Below, piece by piece: positions 6,082-13,399 of a stretch of 35,660 nt of DNA. Origin of the DNA: a virus; the IMG/VR virus record IMGVR_UViG_3300030114_000027, positions 1 through 35,660 of that record; one strand, written 5' to 3'. Numbering within the stretch: position 1 is the stretch's first letter; every line of letters starts with the position of its first letter. The position numbers and the translations under genes are program-made. Below the pieces are notes generated by a model. That model was not told the DNA's origin. It saw nothing but the letters and a program-made list of their open reading frames with translations, and made no database searches.

Positions 6082-7569
6082 CTATTTTTGTATAATAACG
6101 TTGGATGTAATGTCGTCTAAAAACATACTTCCATTAACATAAATCAAATTCTCACGCGCTCTAGTAATCCCCACATATTTAAGATTTTGCTCTTGTTCAA
6201 GTTGCCAAGGTAACGTTGCAAACTTCGACGGGATAAGCTCAGGGCAAAGAAAGAATATTGTATCATTCTCCAAACCTTTTGCTTTATGGATAGTGCTTAG
6301 CAATATGCCTTTTACCTCATCTGAAAATATGTCCTCAATCAGCGCTGTCAATTGTTTCACGTTATCAACTTCTCCGCACAAATACCCAATAACTTCTATG
6401 CGTTGCATTAACGCTTCCATCTTTGGATGCATTAAAGGGTTTCGGAACCCCCGAGATTCAAGTTTTCTATACAACTTATCTTGTTCAATATCCATCATCC
6501 TAAGCAATGCCCCGATGCTCTTAGCACCAGTTTTAGATATAAGAAGCAATATACCTTCACCGATATCTTTACCCCTCACCTTGCTCTTTATTTTGTTCTT
6601 CATCAACCAAAGATAAGTTTGTATCAACGGCTTCAAATTACGACAGAGTATCCAATCGCCATATTCTAATTCAGTAAGGCTTCCGTCACGAACCGAACCT
6701 TCTTTTGCATTCGGAGCCCAACTTATCTCTGGAACTATTTTTTGAGCTTCTTTAACCACATTTATAGCACAGCGGTATGAAACGGAAAGGGGGAGTTTGA
6801 TAGCGGCACCGTTTAAAGCCGATAGTTTACTGTAGCTTCCTGCGTCTGCCCCCGCGAAGCCGTAAATTGCTTGACGTTCATCTCCCACCGTTATCAATCT
6901 CCCCCTTCTATTTAAACAATTTTTTATAATAGCATGTTGAGCCAATGAGAAGTCTTGGCTTTCATCGCAAAATACATAATCAAATTTACGGAACCTCAAT
7001 GTTGCGTCAACGGCTGGTTGATATATCATATCCATAAAATCGAATTGGTTCTTATCCTTATTCATTAATTCAAATACTTCTATCGCTACGTTAACTTCAG
7101 TTTCGCCAACGTTCAGGTCATACTGTTCACATAATGCAGTTACAACTTCAATGTTACTTTCTACCAAGTTGCAACGCATCAAATCAACAATCTTTGGTAT
7201 TATATAAAAGTAATACCCCTTCTTGTTTTCACGTATTTCCTCAAATTTTTTAATTACCTTCTCAATCTTAGATATTGCTTTATTTGGGTTCATTTTCACT
7301 TTCCCCCCATATCTGGATAATATCATACGCCAACCGTAACTATGCAAGGTCATAATGTCAACATCTTTCCTTTCAGAACGCTCTTTTAATTCGTTTATGA
7401 TTGAATTATTGAACGCTAAAAATATCGCAGACTTATGTTCAGGAACAAACTTTAACAATTCCAGCAGCACAGTGGTTTTACCCGAACCTGCAACTGCTGA
7501 AATGTTTATGTTAGCATCAGTGTCTTGGAATGCCTTATAAATTGTTATTTGATTTTTGCTCGGTGTCAT
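6082..7569 (-). CDS. UvrD/Rep-like superfamily 1 DNA helicase (495 aa)
   Basis: ATP-dependent 3'-5' DNA helicase of the UvrD/Rep/PcrA type. The motifs are in order: Walker A AVAGSGKTT (25-33), Ia-type LAFNN, Walker B CDESQD (201-206), motif III VGDERQAIYGF (228-238), motif IV SYRC (264-267), motif V STIHKAKGLE (425-434) and motif VI YVGITRARE (465-473). At 495 residues it is compact compared with cellular UvrD (about 720), with reduced 1B/2B insertions. It lies at the end of the recombination block (RecA, SbcCD, RuvC-like). A role in fork restart, branch processing or clearing proteins from DNA is likely, comparable to accessory helicases in other large phages. The start lies one base after the upstream stop. 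Confidence 0.9.
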   Translation of the reverse strand: MTPSKNQITIYKAFQDTDANINISAVAGSGKTTVLLELLKFVPEHKSAIFLAFNNSIINELKERSERKDVDIMTLHSYGWRMILSRYGGKVKMNPNKAISKIEKVIKKFEEIRENKKGYYFYIIPKIVDLMRCNLVESNIEVVTALCEQYDLNVGETEVNVAIEVFELMNKDKNQFDFMDMIYQPAVDATLRFRKFDYVFCDESQDFSLAQHAIIKNCLNRRGRLITVGDERQAIYGFAGADAGSYSKLSALNGAAIKLPLSVSYRCAINVVKEAQKIVPEISWAPNAKEGSVRDGSLTELEYGDWILCRNLKPLIQTYLWLMKNKIKSKVRGKDIGEGILLLISKTGAKSIGALLRMMDIEQDKLYRKLESRGFRNPLMHPKMEALMQRIEVIGYLCGEVDNVKQLTALIEDIFSDEVKGILLSTIHKAKGLENDTIFFLCPELIPSKFATLPWQLEQEQNLKYVGITRARENLIYVNGSMFLDDITSNVIIQK

Positions 7570-7570
7570 A

Positions 7571-7891
7571 TTAAATTTTCGACGCGGACGACCATTTTAC
7601 CCATTTAGTATTTTTAGAGAACTGCAACCTCATAACCGCGCTATCCGTAACTATTTGGTTTAAATTTGATAAGAAGTTAGTTAGATTTGGATTAATCGAA
7701 TTTCTAACCAAAAATGAAGTAATGTCTATACCGTCAGCAACGCAATATTCAACCGATTCTACATTGTTTTGTGTTGATTCTGTAAACTTATGGCATAACA
7801 AATAAATGTATTCGTTATTGTTAAGTACTTGCGCTTGCAATACTACATAACCTTCATTTGTTAATCGATTTATCGCTTCAATATTTTTCAT
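7571..7891 (-). CDS. Hypothetical protein (106 aa)
   Basis: A small alpha/beta protein I do not recognise. Residues 1-35 read as helix-strand-strand (GYVVLQAQVLNNNEYIYLLC), and the middle is Asn/Ser-rich. The C-terminus carries a basic, Trp-containing tail. It overlaps the sigma-like gene upstream by ATGA and is followed one base later by the helicase gene. Confidence 0.65.
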   Translation of the reverse strand: MKNIEAINRLTNEGYVVLQAQVLNNNEYIYLLCHKFTESTQNNVESVEYCVADGIDITSFLVRNSINPNLTNFLSNLNQIVTDSAVMRLQFSKNTKWVKWSSASKI

Positions 7892-8508
7892 AATTCCCCC
7901 GTTTCTTTATAATAATTTAATGTCTCTTTTATTTTTTGTAAGCTTCTCGAATATTGATTGCAAGTAACGTCTGCATTTTCTTTAAGAAATTCAGATATCT
8001 TTTTATCTTGTAACCTTGAGCGAGTAATTCGCTTATCTATTTCGGTAAAATGGAAGTGATGCATAAGAGCCTCAATTAAGTCAGGTTCTGAGTTGCAGTG
8101 TAATTTTGGGTGTGTTGTAGAAATAGCATCTGTCAACTCAACCGATAGGCTTTGACATTCTCGTTGGTAGTATTTGAAGAAGTGTCGAGATATTGATTTA
8201 TTGTAATAAAAATAAAAGTTATTACCTTTTTCAATATTGTATTTTGATAAGCACTTGTCGAAGATTATGTAACATTCCGATATCAACTCATCACGTTCCG
8301 GCATATCTTGCTTACCTGCCCCGTTTAACAGATTTAAGCAATTGCTGATATTCTTCTTAACAATGTCCTTCATCATTTTGAAGACTACGATTTTGAAAGC
8401 CTCTTCCCGCTTTTGGCATTCGGTTGTTTTAATAATTCGTATCCAATCATTTACTAACTTAACACGATAATCAAATGTTGCTTTAAAAATAGTATTTTCT
8501 AAATTCAT
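7888..8508 (-). CDS. Sigma-70-like transcription factor (206 aa)
   Basis: Residues about 70-118 match sigma-70 region 2 in layout: DELISECYIIF, then KYNIEKGNNFYFYYNKSISRH followed by an aromatic/basic stretch (FFKYYQRE) typical of the core-binding and -10-recognition helices. Residues about 165-200 form a possible region-4 helix-turn-helix (KKISEFLKENADVTCNQYS, then a basic recognition-like helix). At 206 residues it is the size of ECF or phage late sigma factors (T4 gp55-like). It probably redirects host RNA polymerase to phage promoters. The neighbouring zinc-ribbon gene shares a base with it and may be a partner. A second sigma-like gene lies at 22213-22842. Confidence 0.7.
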   Translation of the reverse strand: MNLENTIFKATFDYRVKLVNDWIRIIKTTECQKREEAFKIVVFKMMKDIVKKNISNCLNLLNGAGKQDMPERDELISECYIIFDKCLSKYNIEKGNNFYFYYNKSISRHFFKYYQRECQSLSVELTDAISTTHPKLHCNSEPDLIEALMHHFHFTEIDKRITRSRLQDKKISEFLKENADVTCNQYSRSLQKIKETLNYYKETGEL

Positions 8509-8831
8509 TATTTAACCCCCCTTTTCATTTCTTTGATAGCTTGCCCCATTAATCCTTCCTTTCGGTCACGTATCTCTTTGTTGAAATGGTTATGGGTTCG
8601 CTTTCTTAAGACTTTTACCTTATCTTCTTTAGACATTGATGCGATAGCCCCAAACTGAATATTTTTGTCTGAGAGAGGCAGGATTTCAGTTATATTTGTC
8701 ATCCTTTTGCCGCACTTATAACAAAATAATTTCGGCAATGATTCGATACCAACGTACACGAAAACCACTTTCACTTCTTCTACCACATTGCCTAATCTTT
8801 CACAATCAGGGTTTGAACATTCAAATTTCAT
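8508..8831 (-). CDS. Zinc-ribbon protein (107 aa)
   Basis: A two-knuckle zinc ribbon is visible: C5-x4-C10 and C37-x2-C40 separated by beta-strand residues. A highly basic helical half follows (EDKVKVLRKRTHNHFNKEI). The combination suggests a small nucleic-acid-binding or polymerase-associated protein. It sits between the RuvC-like resolvase and the sigma-like gene, sharing one base with the latter. It could assist transcription or bind Holliday or flap DNA; the sequence does not decide. Confidence 0.7.
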   Translation of the reverse strand: MKFECSNPDCERLGNVVEEVKVVFVYVGIESLPKLFCYKCGKRMTNITEILPLSDKNIQFGAIASMSKEDKVKVLRKRTHNHFNKEIRDRKEGLMGQAIKEMKRGVK

Positions 8832-8833
8832 AT

Positions 8834-9325
8834 CTATTTATTTTGAAGGATTGTCACTCTCGCATATTCCATTATTAGGACTGCGTCTGAAGTGTCTAGG
8901 GTTATTTTTTGAGATGGGAATAATTGTTGCGCTCTGGACTTTAATTTATTCTTCCACTGGCTTGTAGATGAATGTCCTTTGACGCCGAATTGGTAGTGTT
9001 TTTGCCATTTTTGTGGGGTAACTTCCACGGTAGGAATTTTGCGTGACATAAGAGCCATTTCAATATGTCCGAAGTTTTGACCGAAGTTGAACATCTGCAT
9101 TCCACCCATTCCTGGCATCCCGCCAACTCGTTCCAAAAAACAAACTGAATTTTGACAATAAAGTTTAAAAAATAGGTATAAATCTTGCATCGTTTCAGGC
9201 ATCTTAGCAACCTCAATAATGCTGTTTCGGGTCAATGAAAATATAGCAATTCCACCTGATTTGCCAGGATCTATTGCTATGATTTTATCATCATTAAAGT
9301 ACTTAGCTCGGTCTTTGTTTTCCAT
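8834..9325 (-). CDS. ruvC: RuvC-like Holliday-junction resolvase (163 aa)
   Basis: An RNase H-fold endonuclease that cuts four-way junctions. It shows IIAIDPGKSGGIAIF (catalytic D19), CFLERVGG (E65), VTPQKWQK and DTSDAVLIMEYAR (D144, D147), the four-acidic-residue set of RuvC. Its length (163) matches RuvC (about 170). The Met/Gly-rich MPGMGGMQMFNFG loop after the second motif is characteristic of phage RuvC-like proteins. It follows SbcCD and RecA, so the block encodes strand exchange, end processing and junction resolution. The last step probably debranches replicated DNA before packaging, the role of endonuclease VII in T4. Confidence 0.88.
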   Translation of the reverse strand: MENKDRAKYFNDDKIIAIDPGKSGGIAIFSLTRNSIIEVAKMPETMQDLYLFFKLYCQNSVCFLERVGGMPGMGGMQMFNFGQNFGHIEMALMSRKIPTVEVTPQKWQKHYQFGVKGHSSTSQWKNKLKSRAQQLFPSQKITLDTSDAVLIMEYARVTILQNK

Positions 9326-9343
9326 TTTATTAGTTTTACTTAC

Positions 9344-11182
9344 TTAAACTAATAACTTTGGTAACTCCGTGTAGTAACTGTTTCCGTCAACTTTTTTTAC
9401 ATACAGAGCGTTCTCATTATTGAAACCTTCAGAGACCGTCTGGGTTATCATCAAAATAGTAATTCCCATTTTTTCTAAGATTTTTATAATGTTCTCTTGA
9501 CCCATAGAATCCACCCCAGGAAATACTTCATCGAGCAATAAAAGATTTAACCCAAGACCATTGGTCGAAAGGTTAATCAAATGTTGTATTCCTAAAATAC
9601 CCGCTACTTGAACACGCCCGCGTTCACCGCCCGACTTGCCCTTAAATACTTGGGGAGTGATTCCGTCGTTTTGAACAAACACGTCTATCTTCTCCCGCAC
9701 CGAGCCGTCCTTCAATATCTTGAACCCATTGATTAGAACCGACGTGTCAACCCCGAACTTCTTTAGGAAGCTATTTGTCATCCCCTCGATTATCTTTATG
9801 CTCTTGTTTGCTAAATAAGTAAGGAACCCTGATTTGCCCATATTGTACTGCCAAAAGCTTATCATCTCCAACTCATCGCTATATCCTGCGGCTTCCTTGG
9901 ACTTTAATTTCAATTCAGCATTTATTTCGGACAGCTTTTCGTTTAGCAACTTCAACGCTTTATTGTCTTTCTTTGAAGCTTTGAGCGCGTTAATCTTTTG
10001 TTGAATCTTATAAACTTCTTTCGCTTCGTAATCAATTTCCTCAGTATTTCGCTTGTTTTTTCGCTGGATGACACGTATTTCTTCAGTTATGTCGTCGGCT
10101 GTTTCTTGACGTTCTTGAATAGCTTTTTCTTTTTTAGTTATGGCAAGAAAGTCAGCCTCAATAGCAAGCTTCAATTTTTCTGTTAGCGCAAGAAGCTCTT
10201 TAGCTTCCGGAATTGTTAACTGGTATTCCGAATTGAGTATGAAATCTTTTTTGCAATGAGGGCAAGTTATTATTTCCTCAAGCTCGTTTTTGAGTGTACG
10301 AATTATTTTTACCGTATCGCTCAATTCTTTTACTTTGTCACTGCTTTCTTTTTTGAGCTTAGTTTTTTCTTCTATGCTTACCTTTTTAGTTTCAAAATCT
10401 TTTTGCTTCGACTTAACATCTTCATCAAGACGCCCGTTTTCTTCCATGCGTAAACGCATTGATTCTTGCTTAGTTTTTTTATCGGTTTCAAGTTCCTTTA
10501 TATCTTCAGCAGTAGTGTCCTCTAATTCCAGCTCCGCTTTTTGCTCATCAATTAAATCCACCTTAGCAATAAGTTTATCCGTCTCTAAATTTACACCGTC
10601 TAGCAATGCTTTATATTCCTTGTTCCGTTTAACAAGTTCTTCAATTGCTGGGTTAATCATATCAGCTGATGTAATACGGTTCATGATTTCTTTTTTGTCT
10701 AAATCATTAGCCGTAAAAAATGAGAACTTTGAGTCTTGGTCTATTATGAAGTACCTCAACAAATCTTCTTTGGTTATCCCTAAAAGCTCAAATATTCGCT
10801 TGTTGGCTTCGTTGGTTGAAACCACCTTCTTGTTTATTTCGCCGTTTTCCCATAACGTCAACAATGTGGTTTTACCGCGTATAAATTTGCGATATATCCT
10901 CAATGTGGAGTTCAGGAATTTATTTTCCAATTCCAAGTCAACCTCACAGGTTTCAGATTCATAGTTTATGAACGCGTCTTTACCCAAGTTTCTCAAATCG
11001 TCCCCAGTCAAAGCAATGCCAATACCCTCGAACAATGTCGATTTTCCGGAGCCGTTATTTTCCATGGCTCGGTCCGTTTCATTGTGACCGAATATAACAG
11101 TGCAAACCCCATTACGAAATACATATGTACTGTCTCTGTGCGAAAATAAATTTCTTATTTCAATTTTGATAGGACTCCACAT
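9344..11182 (-). CDS. sbcC: SbcC/Rad50/gp46-like recombination ATPase (612 aa)
   Basis: ATPase subunit of an Mre11-Rad50-type nuclease that processes DNA ends for recombination. The split ABC-ATPase has its N-terminal Walker A NGSGKST (43-49). A short insertion of about 8 residues separates the usual Gly/Asn of the loop from the NGSGKS core. Coiled-coil arms (about 185-305 and 330-430) flank a zinc hook CPHC (307-310). The C-terminal lobe carries the ABC signature KSGGERGR (516-523), Walker B LLLLDE (547-552) and a following D-loop. Arms are short, as in T4 gp46 (560 aa), compared with cellular SbcC (about 1050 aa). It starts 2 bases after the SbcD stop. Confidence 0.92.
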   Translation of the reverse strand: MWSPIKIEIRNLFSHRDSTYVFRNGVCTVIFGHNETDRAMENNGSGKSTLFEGIGIALTGDDLRNLGKDAFINYESETCEVDLELENKFLNSTLRIYRKFIRGKTTLLTLWENGEINKKVVSTNEANKRIFELLGITKEDLLRYFIIDQDSKFSFFTANDLDKKEIMNRITSADMINPAIEELVKRNKEYKALLDGVNLETDKLIAKVDLIDEQKAELELEDTTAEDIKELETDKKTKQESMRLRMEENGRLDEDVKSKQKDFETKKVSIEEKTKLKKESSDKVKELSDTVKIIRTLKNELEEIITCPHCKKDFILNSEYQLTIPEAKELLALTEKLKLAIEADFLAITKKEKAIQERQETADDITEEIRVIQRKNKRNTEEIDYEAKEVYKIQQKINALKASKKDNKALKLLNEKLSEINAELKLKSKEAAGYSDELEMISFWQYNMGKSGFLTYLANKSIKIIEGMTNSFLKKFGVDTSVLINGFKILKDGSVREKIDVFVQNDGITPQVFKGKSGGERGRVQVAGILGIQHLINLSTNGLGLNLLLLDEVFPGVDSMGQENIIKILEKMGITILMITQTVSEGFNNENALYVKKVDGNSYYTELPKLLV

Positions 11183-11184
11183 GA

Positions 11185-12213
11185 TTATAAAGTTTTGATT
11201 AATTTCATGCCGTAAACTAATTGCTTACCGCTTATTGATTGTTGTTTGGAGAACGCTATGAAATCCTTCATAACGCTTTGTTTGTCATACAATAATACGC
11301 TTTCTGACTCAGACATTTCAATCGCTTCTGTTTCTTCTGTTGACTCAAATTTTATATCAATTCCAAGCTTGTGTATTTCGCTTGTATTAATATTAGCAAA
11401 ATCAACCTTACTACCTTTAAACAAAAACCTGACGTGGTCATAATTTTCTCCGTCATATTTCTCCATAAGGTTTCGGGTTGACTCTTTGTCCTTGACTTCG
11501 ATTACTTCTTTGATATACTTAGGGAACTTAGAAGGAACGAACTTAATTGAACCATCGCTATACAAGACGGTGAACCCCTTGTCAGTTATGTTTTCTCCGA
11601 AGTTATTTTGATATGCCGAACCCGTATAAATGACATTTTCAGAGAGCTTTGAAGCGTCATGGTAGTGGCCAATTAAAACCTTGTCAAACATTTTGAACAT
11701 TGATGGTTTAATCGATGACTCTACTAGTGAACCGTCGTTGTTACGAACGCCGTCAAACCCTATATGAGTTATCAAAAAGTTTGTTTCTTCAACATCTATA
11801 TTTAACGTTTCAAATTCTTCAAGCCATTTCTCTTCTCCGAAATACGGCACAAAATAAACGCATACCCCGCCTACCAATATGCCGTCGGCTCGGTCGTAAA
11901 CTTTTGTTCCGCTGCGTCGGTATAAATCTAAATAGCTTTTTCGAGAATTTGGGTCTGTTTTATCGTGGTTTCCTGGTATAATGTGCATAGTTAACCCGTC
12001 TTCTTCTACCATGTCTATAATGTCTTGAAAATCGGTAAGAGTCGATAACGGTTGACCTGAACGGTTGGTAAAGTTATCTCCCCCATCGAAGATGTGCTTT
12101 ACCCCGTATTGATGACAAACGTTAATAAGTTGCCCGATTATGTCTTTAACTAATTCACCATTATCCTTTGTCAAATGCAGGTCGGTTGCAAAAACTCCTA
12201 TCGCTTTTTTCAT
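11185..12213 (-). CDS. sbcD: SbcD/Mre11/gp47-like nuclease (342 aa)
   Basis: Calcineurin-like metallophosphoesterase, the nuclease partner of SbcC. Phosphoesterase motifs are present in order: D11-L-H13, FDGGDNF (GD at 45-46), PGNHD (80-84), LITH (H150) and GHYH (182-185). These supply the two-metal centre. The C-terminal third is the usual capping and coiled-coil-binding region. Length matches T4 gp47 (339 aa). It is placed between recA and sbcC with 2-5 base gaps. With SbcC it should resect phage DNA ends to load the recombinase. Confidence 0.92.
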   Translation of the reverse strand: MKKAIGVFATDLHLTKDNGELVKDIIGQLINVCHQYGVKHIFDGGDNFTNRSGQPLSTLTDFQDIIDMVEEDGLTMHIIPGNHDKTDPNSRKSYLDLYRRSGTKVYDRADGILVGGVCVYFVPYFGEEKWLEEFETLNIDVEETNFLITHIGFDGVRNNDGSLVESSIKPSMFKMFDKVLIGHYHDASKLSENVIYTGSAYQNNFGENITDKGFTVLYSDGSIKFVPSKFPKYIKEVIEVKDKESTRNLMEKYDGENYDHVRFLFKGSKVDFANINTSEIHKLGIDIKFESTEETEAIEMSESESVLLYDKQSVMKDFIAFSKQQSISGKQLVYGMKLIKTL

Positions 12214-12218
12214 ATCAA

Positions 12219-13337
12219 TTATTTTTTCTCAAAATCTTCTTCTATTTTAGCTTTCAACGCCAAAAGTTCTTTGTTCCTTGCTTTCCTTATTTGAGCGTGC
12301 AGTACTGGAATCATTTTGTTGTTTGTGTCGTAAAGAGCAAACAATTCGCGAACCGAAGTCCACTTCATTTTATCTCCTAAATAAGTAATTTTTTTAGCGC
12401 CTTCTTTTTTCAATATACCGTTGTCCAATGCGAACTCAATGTCTTCTTCTGAAAGAATTATACCATAACCGAGCAATATTCTTATGGCAGTTTCTTGCCT
12501 GCTGCCAAAATCATTTTTGACTACTTTCACATAAGTAACTTGAGCTACTTCTGTATCGTCAATTTTCTCGTGCTTCCCTATTGTAGTGCTTAAACGTAAT
12601 GTTGATAAAAGTTCAACCCATTCGCCGCCCGTACTTTTTTTCTTAGAATGTTGTCCAAACCCAGCGATAGTGTCGTATTGATGGTTTAACATAACAAAAT
12701 GAATTGTCCTAGTGTACATTTCACCCATCAAAAATTTAGCAAACATTTTCGCTGGTTTAGCAAACGCCCCTATCTTTTCGTGCTTCATTTCAGTTATATC
12801 GTCGCCCTTAATAAATTTCTTTGATAAAGTGTCGGTATTTTCTTCCATAGTGTCTAACTCAGATTTACTCAATGTAGCTCCTAAACTGTCCCACAGAAAG
12901 TAAAACTTTGGTTCTCCCATTTTATATTCTTTGAATAACGCATCAACATCATCCAATAATTTCTTAACCATCATAAACATTTTTTCAACATACCGTATCT
13001 TCATAACGATAATCTTGCTCGGGTTAATTCCAAGCTGAACTGCGTATTCTTTACTATCTCGGTTTTCACTTGATAATATAACAGCAACCCCAAGCTCAGG
13101 ATTTTCTTTTAAAAAATGTTTCATACCTGTCAAACCAAGTGTGGTCTTTCCAGAACGACTCGGTCCGGCAATTTCGATTATACCTGTGGGGAATCCCATT
13201 ATCCTTAGATTATAGTCCAGCTCTGAACTACCAGTGTGAGCCCAACTCTTCATCTCCTTGAAGCCATCTTTATCAGATAGCTTAATAACGTCTTCGTTAT
13301 TAAATCTTTTGATTATATCGTCTGTTATGTTAGCCAT
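12219..13337 (-). CDS. recA: RecA/UvsX-type recombinase (372 aa)
   Basis: ATP-dependent strand-exchange protein. Walker A GPSRSGKTT is at residues 58-66, a catalytic-Glu region SSENRD at about 89-94 and the Walker B strand FYFLWDS ending near 151. A Gly-containing loop-2 region (GFGQHSKKKSTGGEW) and a long C-terminal domain follow. The divergent N-terminus (no bacterial RecA polymerisation signature) and its company (SbcCD, gp32-like, UvsW-like) make it closer in role to T4 UvsX. It is preceded by a terminator-like hairpin whose U-tract ends only about 14 bases before the ATG, so its expression may depend on read-through or on an internal promoter. Confidence 0.9.
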   Translation of the reverse strand: MANITDDIIKRFNNEDVIKLSDKDGFKEMKSWAHTGSSELDYNLRIMGFPTGIIEIAGPSRSGKTTLGLTGMKHFLKENPELGVAVILSSENRDSKEYAVQLGINPSKIIVMKIRYVEKMFMMVKKLLDDVDALFKEYKMGEPKFYFLWDSLGATLSKSELDTMEENTDTLSKKFIKGDDITEMKHEKIGAFAKPAKMFAKFLMGEMYTRTIHFVMLNHQYDTIAGFGQHSKKKSTGGEWVELLSTLRLSTTIGKHEKIDDTEVAQVTYVKVVKNDFGSRQETAIRILLGYGIILSEEDIEFALDNGILKKEGAKKITYLGDKMKWTSVRELFALYDTNNKMIPVLHAQIRKARNKELLALKAKIEEDFEKK

Positions 13338-13350
13338 ATATTTTTTTATA

Positions 13351-13377
13351 AAAAAGGGTTGCTATTTCTAACAACCC
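13351..13377 (-). terminator. Terminator or attenuator between the SSB and recA genes
   Basis: On the minus strand GGGTTG (13377-13372) pairs with CAACCC (13361-13356) around a 10-nt loop, followed by T5 and an AT tract. It has the form of an intrinsic terminator directly after the single-strand-binding-protein gene. Because recA starts immediately downstream with no room for a separate promoter, the hairpin may reduce rather than stop recombination-gene expression. Confidence 0.75.
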
Positions 13378-13399
13378 TCAATTTTTAGAATGTTACAAA

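Noticed and set aside
10290-10964. 224-codon plus-strand open frame
   Set aside because: It is antisense to the coiled-coil arms of the SbcC-like gene; the Ser/Phe/Leu-rich product is the expected shadow of Glu/Lys-rich coding.
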